Shown: positions 60,415-64,000 of the stretch, one piece after another
How positions within the stretch are numbered: position 1 is the first letter of the stretch
Layout: each line of letters opens with the position of its first letter
Assembly: GCA_963822255.1 (NCBI GenBank)
Contig: CAWGGV010000004.1
Span: 1-64,000 of the forward strand
Reading direction: 5' to 3'
From: UBA7803 sp963822255
GTDB taxonomy: Bacteria > Pseudomonadota > Gammaproteobacteria > Pseudomonadales > Azotimanducaceae
DNA: 64,000 nucleotides
Notes under the pieces: model-generated
The model's database searches: none
What the model saw: the letters and a program-made list of their open reading frames with translations, nothing else
What the model was told of the DNA's origin: nothing
Translations under genes and position numbers: made by a program

Positions 60415-61707
60415 TCACGGCCGATCGAATCGGATGTGGAGGTGCGGCAGATTGCGCAGGATCAAGCTCGGCTCCGCCTCGGGCAGCGGGCGGTCCGGCG
60501 CCAGACGGATGTTCGCCATGCGGGCGAGCAGCACCGGAAAGCCCAGGGTGAGCTCCTGACGTGCCAGCGGCGCACCGATGCAGTGATGCACACCGGAGCC
60601 GAAGGCCAGCTGCATGCCCGCCTTCTGCCGCTGCAGGTCCACCTCGTCCGGGTTCTCGAACTGCCGCTCGTCACGGTTTGCCGCGCCATAGCGGAGCATG
60701 ACCAGTTGCCCGGCTTCGAGCGCGCAGCCGCCGAGGACGGTATCGCGGGTGACCAGGCGCGGCAGGCCCTGCACCGGAGCTTCCAGCCGCAGGGCCTCTT
60801 CGACGAAGGTCCGCATCAGCTTGCCGTCGCTCTTGAGCTGCTCCTGCAGCTGAGGGTTGCGGCACAGCAGAAGCATGCCCCAGCCGAAGGTGCTGGTGGT
60901 GGTCTCGTGGCCGGCGACCAGGAACTGGTTGAGAATGGACAGAGCCTCCCCATGGGTCAGGCACCGATCCTCGTCCGCGAGCCTGCTGGTGGCGAGAATG
61001 CTGATCATGTCGTCGGCAGGGTCCGTGCGCCGAGCCTCGATCAACGACACCAGCAGCTTCTGCAGCGCCAGCGCCAGCTCGGCCCTGCGGATCATCTCGT
61101 CGGGAGGTACCGGAGACAGCCGGAGACCTGCGGCCGCAGCCGTAGCGGCATCGTAGAAGAACGCGCGGTCCGCCTCGGGAATGCCCAGCCGGTCCGAGAT
61201 GATCCTCAGTGGTACCGGAAAGGCGAACGACTGCATGAAATCGACCTCGCCCGCTTGCTCCACCAGGGCATCCGCTGCCGCGACTATGATGTCGCTGACA
61301 TACGCTTCGGACTTCCTGATCTGGCTGACGGTGAACAGCTCGCGCACCAGCGATCGGTATCTGGTGTGCTCCGGCTCGTCGAGGGTGAGCATGGTCGGCG
61401 GAAGCTCGATCATGGCGCTGCCGATGCGCAGCAGCTCTTGCTGCACATCCGGCGGTGCTGCCTGGAAGGCGAGATCCCGGGAGGTCTGCAGGAATCGGTC
61501 GTAGCGGCTGGAGAACGTTTCGGTATCCTTTATGGCTTCGCGTACCAGGTCGTAGCGGGTCACCACATGGATGTCGAGCTCCGGCAGGTAGTGCACCGGG
61601 TCGTGGTCCCGCAGGCGCCTGTAGGCGTCGTAGGGGTCGATGAGCGTGGCCGCATCGAACAGGCGAATATCGCTGACGTCGTGATCGATGTCGGCCGCAG
61701 AGGTCAT
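60415..61707 (-). CDS. Cytochrome P450
   Basis: 430 residues. PTMLTLDEPEHTRYRSLVRE, I-helix FLVAGHETTTSTFGWGM, K-helix EEALRLEAP and heme loop FGSGVHHCIGAPLARQELTL with cysteine. It overlaps the upstream P450 (ATGA at 61704-61707) and is therefore co-translated with it. Substrate unknown. Confidence 0.92.
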   Translation of the reverse strand: MTSAADIDHDVSDIRLFDAATLIDPYDAYRRLRDHDPVHYLPELDIHVVTRYDLVREAIKDTETFSSRYDRFLQTSRDLAFQAAPPDVQQELLRIGSAMIELPPTMLTLDEPEHTRYRSLVRELFTVSQIRKSEAYVSDIIVAAADALVEQAGEVDFMQSFAFPVPLRIISDRLGIPEADRAFFYDAATAAAAGLRLSPVPPDEMIRRAELALALQKLLVSLIEARRTDPADDMISILATSRLADEDRCLTHGEALSILNQFLVAGHETTTSTFGWGMLLLCRNPQLQEQLKSDGKLMRTFVEEALRLEAPVQGLPRLVTRDTVLGGCALEAGQLVMLRYGAANRDERQFENPDEVDLQRQKAGMQLAFGSGVHHCIGAPLARQELTLGFPVLLARMANIRLAPDRPLPEAEPSLILRNLPHLHIRFDRP

Positions 61708-63044
61708 GGCTTTTCCTCGGACGGGTGCTCGGATGCCCTGGTGAACTCGATGTTCAGCCTGAGTGTGCCGAGCATGATGCCGGGCTGGTGCTCAAAGGTG
61801 TTGCCGGGGCCGTACCGGAGGCTGTCGATGCGGTCGAGCAGGGCGTTCCAGGCGATGGTCTGCTCGAGACGCGAGATACCGGCGCCAGGGCAGACCCGGG
61901 GCCCGGCGGAAAATGCCAGGTGACGGCTCACGGCCTTGCGATCGAGCTGCATCTCGTAAGGACATTCCCACTCGTCCGGGTCCACGTTGCCCGCCGCCCA
62001 CCGCAGATGCAGCAGCGATCCCTGCGGAACGCGCACTCCCTGGAACACCTCGTCCTGGCTGGTGATCCGTGTCGACAGCCCCTGGGTGGGCGAACGCAGC
62101 CGCATGCTCTCCTCGATGAACGGTCGGACCAGCTTACGGTCGTCCCTCAGCATCTGATAGAACCGGGGATGCTCGCATAGCAGCTGCGCCTCCTCTTCCA
62201 GGGCGTACTGGGTGGTCTCGAGCCCGCCGATCACCATGGCGTATACCACGCCGTTGACTTCCATGTCGGTGAGCTTCCGACCCAACGCCTGGTACTCCAC
62301 CTGGCACAGCCAGCTGATCATGTCGTCCTGAGGCTCACGGCGTTTCTCCTGGACCTTCTGGAACACGTACTCCTTGAAACCGTCCAGCTTCTCGAACTGC
62401 TCGGTGAGCTGCGCTTCGGACAGCATGTTGCGGTGTCCCTTGCCGTGGACGTACGCCGTGACCTGGGCATTCCCCCATTCCGCCAGCCGCGGCAGATCCT
62501 GCATGGGAAAGCCCAGCACGCTGGCCATCACCATCTGCGGTAGCGGACGCGCGAATTCCGAGATGAATTCCACCTGCCCGCGATCGATCCACTTGTCGAT
62601 GAGCTGGTTAACGAACCCGGTGATCATCTCGGTGTGGCGGTTGGCGCCCGGTCCGACCCAGGGATCGGTCAATTCCTGGCGGTGTGCCCGGTAGAGCTCG
62701 TTGCTCGGTCGCAGCGTTGCCATGGAGACGAGCATGGCATTGGTGTGCGGTGCTTCCTCCGGTGGCACGCCGAGCGTTTCGAGCTGGCGGATCGCCAGAG
62801 TCAGCGTGGGCGGAAACCGTACCGGGTCTCGCACCACGCGAGAGATGTCGTCGTACTTGGTGAGAATGTAGCCGTCGCTGCCGGGCTGGTATCCTTCTCC
62901 TGGGAGACGAACGACGGGGCACTGGGAGTGAAGGATGGGGTATGCCTCGTACCAGTGTTCCTGGGCACCCGGTGAGAACAGATCCACGTCCTCCACATTC
63001 GCCGGACATCTCATCGGGCTCAGCTCGTGATTCGGCGTCTTCAT
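61704..63044 (-). CDS. Cytochrome P450
   Basis: 446 residues from ATG 63044 (GGGGAGA upstream). I-helix AMVIGGLETTQYALEEEAQ, K-helix EESMRLRSP and heme loop FSAGPRVCPGAGISRLEQ. The I-helix has GGLETT, an unusual Leu at the acid position, and a heme loop with Arg in place of His. These changes occur in P450s with reduced or altered O2 activation, so the activity may differ. Coupled to 60415. Confidence 0.9.
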   Translation of the reverse strand: MKTPNHELSPMRCPANVEDVDLFSPGAQEHWYEAYPILHSQCPVVRLPGEGYQPGSDGYILTKYDDISRVVRDPVRFPPTLTLAIRQLETLGVPPEEAPHTNAMLVSMATLRPSNELYRAHRQELTDPWVGPGANRHTEMITGFVNQLIDKWIDRGQVEFISEFARPLPQMVMASVLGFPMQDLPRLAEWGNAQVTAYVHGKGHRNMLSEAQLTEQFEKLDGFKEYVFQKVQEKRREPQDDMISWLCQVEYQALGRKLTDMEVNGVVYAMVIGGLETTQYALEEEAQLLCEHPRFYQMLRDDRKLVRPFIEESMRLRSPTQGLSTRITSQDEVFQGVRVPQGSLLHLRWAAGNVDPDEWECPYEMQLDRKAVSRHLAFSAGPRVCPGAGISRLEQTIAWNALLDRIDSLRYGPGNTFEHQPGIMLGTLRLNIEFTRASEHPSEEKP

Positions 63045-63202
63045 CGGCGATCTCCCCGTCCTGCCGCGTGCTGTCGATGCTGCCAAGGATAGCGGCTGGT
63101 TGAGGTGATGAATACGTAGCTGTTTTGAGAGGTTTCGTTCCGCGATCGGTGATGCCATTCTGGGCGTCTGACAGTCTGGCCATTTCTGCTGAGGAAGAGA
63201 CG

Positions 63203-63769
63203 ATGTCGACCAAACCGAGAATCGAGCCGGCGCTGTCCGGTCGCGCCGCTGATTTCGGTTCCGTGATGGCGCACGTGCCCGAGATCACGGGCAGGTTCTT
63301 CGCCCTGTACGCGGAATTCTGGCAGCACGGCGTGGTGCCGGCGAAGTTGAAAGAGCTGATCCGCGTGCGCAACGCCCGGGTCACGGACTGCGGCTACTGA
63401 AAGCGCGTAAGGTTCGACTCTGCCCGTGCGGCAGGGCTGGAGGAACGCGACCTCGATCGCCTGGACGACGCCTACACGTCCGCGTTCGGTTCAGCCGAGG
63501 TGGCGGCGCTGCAGCTGACCGACGCCCTCATCGGCAATCCGCGCAGCTTCGATGATGACAGCCGGCGTGCGCTCCAGGCTTCGTTCAGCGCTGCCGAGAT
63601 CGTCGAGATAGCGCTCGGCGTGGGGCTTTTCCTCGGCATGTCCAAGGTGCTGATCAACCTCGGCCTCGAGCCGGAGGACATGCCGGTGACGGTGGTGCCG
63701 ACCCCGGGGGGAGGGGCGGGGGAGGGGCGGGGGGAGGGGGCGGGGCGAGGGGCTGCGGATGAAGCTTGA
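63203..63769 (+). CDS. AhpD/carboxymuconolactone-decarboxylase-like protein with in-frame TGA (candidate selenoprotein)
   Basis: 188 codons if read through the TGA. Start ATG 63203 (GAGGAAGAGACG upstream). RAADFGSVMAHVPEITGRFF, FWQHGVVPAKLKELIRVRNA, then VTDCGY-TGA-KRVRFDSAR, where the family reads DCGYC: the TGA (63398-63400) takes the place of the second Cys of the CxxC motif. The frame stays open after the TGA for 122 codons with normal family sequence (LQLTDALIGNPRSF, SAAEIVEIALGVGLFLGMSK, VLINLGLEPEDMP). A stem-loop follows at 63418-63436. The simplest alternative is an inactivating nonsense mutation (TGC to TGA). The C-terminal tail GGGAGEGRGEGAG is G-rich repeat. Confidence 0.7.
63418..63436 (+). 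promoter_or_regulatory. Candidate bacterial SECIS stem-loop after TGA 63398
   Basis: CTCTGCC-CGTGC-GGCAGGG forms a 7-bp stem (one U-G pair) with a 5-base loop whose second base is G; the loop begins 24 bases after the TGA. These features agree with the bacterial SECIS pattern known from selenoprotein genes (a short stem-loop within about 16-37 bases of the TGA with a G near the loop start). Confidence 0.5.
63705..63752 (+). repeat. G-rich tract (GGGGAGGGGCGGGG type) in AhpD-like gene 3' end
   Basis: About 48 bases of G runs separated by A or C, covering codons of the AhpD-like C-terminal tail (GGGAGEGRGEGAG). Four or more G runs of three or more make a G-quadruplex likely in principle. May be a tract expansion extending the original end of the protein, which in relatives would stop near TPAP. 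Confidence 0.6.
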
Positions 63770-63817
63770 CCTGGATGGAAGATCCGCACCGGCATCGCTC
63801 AGCTTCCCGGTGACCGC

Positions 63818-64000
63818 TCAGCGTGGCGGACGCGGCATGATCGGGCTGTCGCCCGGCCGCATGAGCTGGTGGGCGCGCCTCCAGCCGGCGAAGGTGGACA
63901 GGATGTGTGGCGGGTCGCCGTGGATTTCGGTAAAGCAGCCGTTGGCGCTGCGCGTGTCGAAGTAGGCGGCGTCCACATCGTCGGCCCACAGACGGCAGGC
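63818..64000 (-). CDS. VOC-superfamily protein, C-terminal part (cut by window end)
   Basis: Reverse frame ending at TGA 63818-63820. It reads CRLWADDVDAAYFDTRSANG, CFTEIHGDPPHILSTFAGWR and ends RPGDSPIMPRPPR. Compared with 52311 (ELHGDAPVIRQLFDGWKRMH), the same arrangement occurs, so this is a fourth VOC paralogue. N-terminal part lies past the window end. Confidence 0.7.
   Translation of the reverse strand, partial: ACRLWADDVDAAYFDTRSANGCFTEIHGDPPHILSTFAGWRRAHQLMRPGDSPIMPRPPR

Noticed and set aside
63398..63400. Simple truncation of the AhpD-like gene to 65 residues
   Set aside because: Family sequence continues in frame, with no other break, for 100+ codons after the TGA; kept as an alternative but not preferred.

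Overview
This window is a dense catabolic island from a high-GC Gram-negative bacterium, most likely a proteobacterium. The Gram-negative assignment rests on an outer-membrane TonB receptor remnant, a lipobox-bearing PQQ/cytochrome c lipoprotein and strong Shine-Dalgarno starts. The content recalls gammaproteobacterial degraders of polycyclic aromatics, steroids or terpenoids; I infer this from gene families and cannot name the genus. I found no tRNA, rRNA or CRISPR array.

The gene inventory is very repetitive by family: five Rieske oxygenase alpha subunits, six cytochromes P450 plus one P450-like protein without the heme cysteine, nine short-chain dehydrogenases (SDRs), nine NTF2-fold (SnoaL/limonene epoxide hydrolase type) proteins, four VOC proteins, two ThuA-like proteins, two EthD-like proteins, three MFS transporters, two FMN/PPOX-type proteins, two carboxymuconolactone decarboxylase/AhpD-like proteins, one acyl-CoA ligase, a thiolase-like/DUF35 pair and 2-oxoacid:ferredoxin oxidoreductase genes.

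Layout. 1-136: tail of an FAD-dependent ketosteroid-dehydrogenase-like gene. 156-4887 (minus): DUF35, thiolase-like protein, korA, korB; the kor genes carry many frameshifts. 4989-11846 (plus): an operon of SDR, aldo-keto reductase, a Nif11-like small protein, EthD-like protein, P450, cysteine-less P450, a second (frameshifted) P450 and a ferredoxin. 11827-18000: PQQ lipoprotein, SDRs, a SnoaL protein, ThuA and a small membrane pair. 18097-21324: Rieske alpha, Rieske ferredoxin, SDR, ThuA. 21331-23475 (minus): SnoaL plus Rieske alpha, then another SnoaL. 23620-27029: a reductase-like gene and a tightly coupled P450/CMD/PPOX operon. 27091-29546 (minus): acyl-CoA ligase and SDR. 29642-31362: an IS1380-family element. 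31362-39951: SnoaL genes, a LuxR-type regulator, VOC, Rieske alpha, TetR, carotenoid-oxygenase-like and LLM flavin genes. 40088-42776: a stretch of decayed genes (TonB receptor, second LuxR, truncated MaoC). 42676-54134: P450, Rieske alpha, FAD dehydrogenase, SnoaL, MFS, SDR, epoxide hydrolase, VOC and EthD genes. 54515-59589: tandem SDRs, MFS, Rieske alpha, truncated hemoglobin. 59608-63044 (minus): SDR and two coupled P450s. 63203-64000: an AhpD-like gene with an in-frame TGA in its CxxC motif, and a partial VOC gene.

How it fits together (inference): ligase, dehydratase-like, thiolase-like/aldolase and KorAB genes would activate and shorten CoA-bound intermediates; P450 and Rieske enzymes insert oxygen; SDR, AKR and FAD enzymes oxidise the alcohols; SnoaL, VOC and EthD proteins probably do later steps or assist. 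A recurring palindromic motif near CCGTCAA-NN-TTGACGG lies upstream of many of these units and suggests one shared regulator. The most notable single observations are the candidate selenocysteine codon at 63398, the cysteine-less P450 at 8954, and the shared operator.
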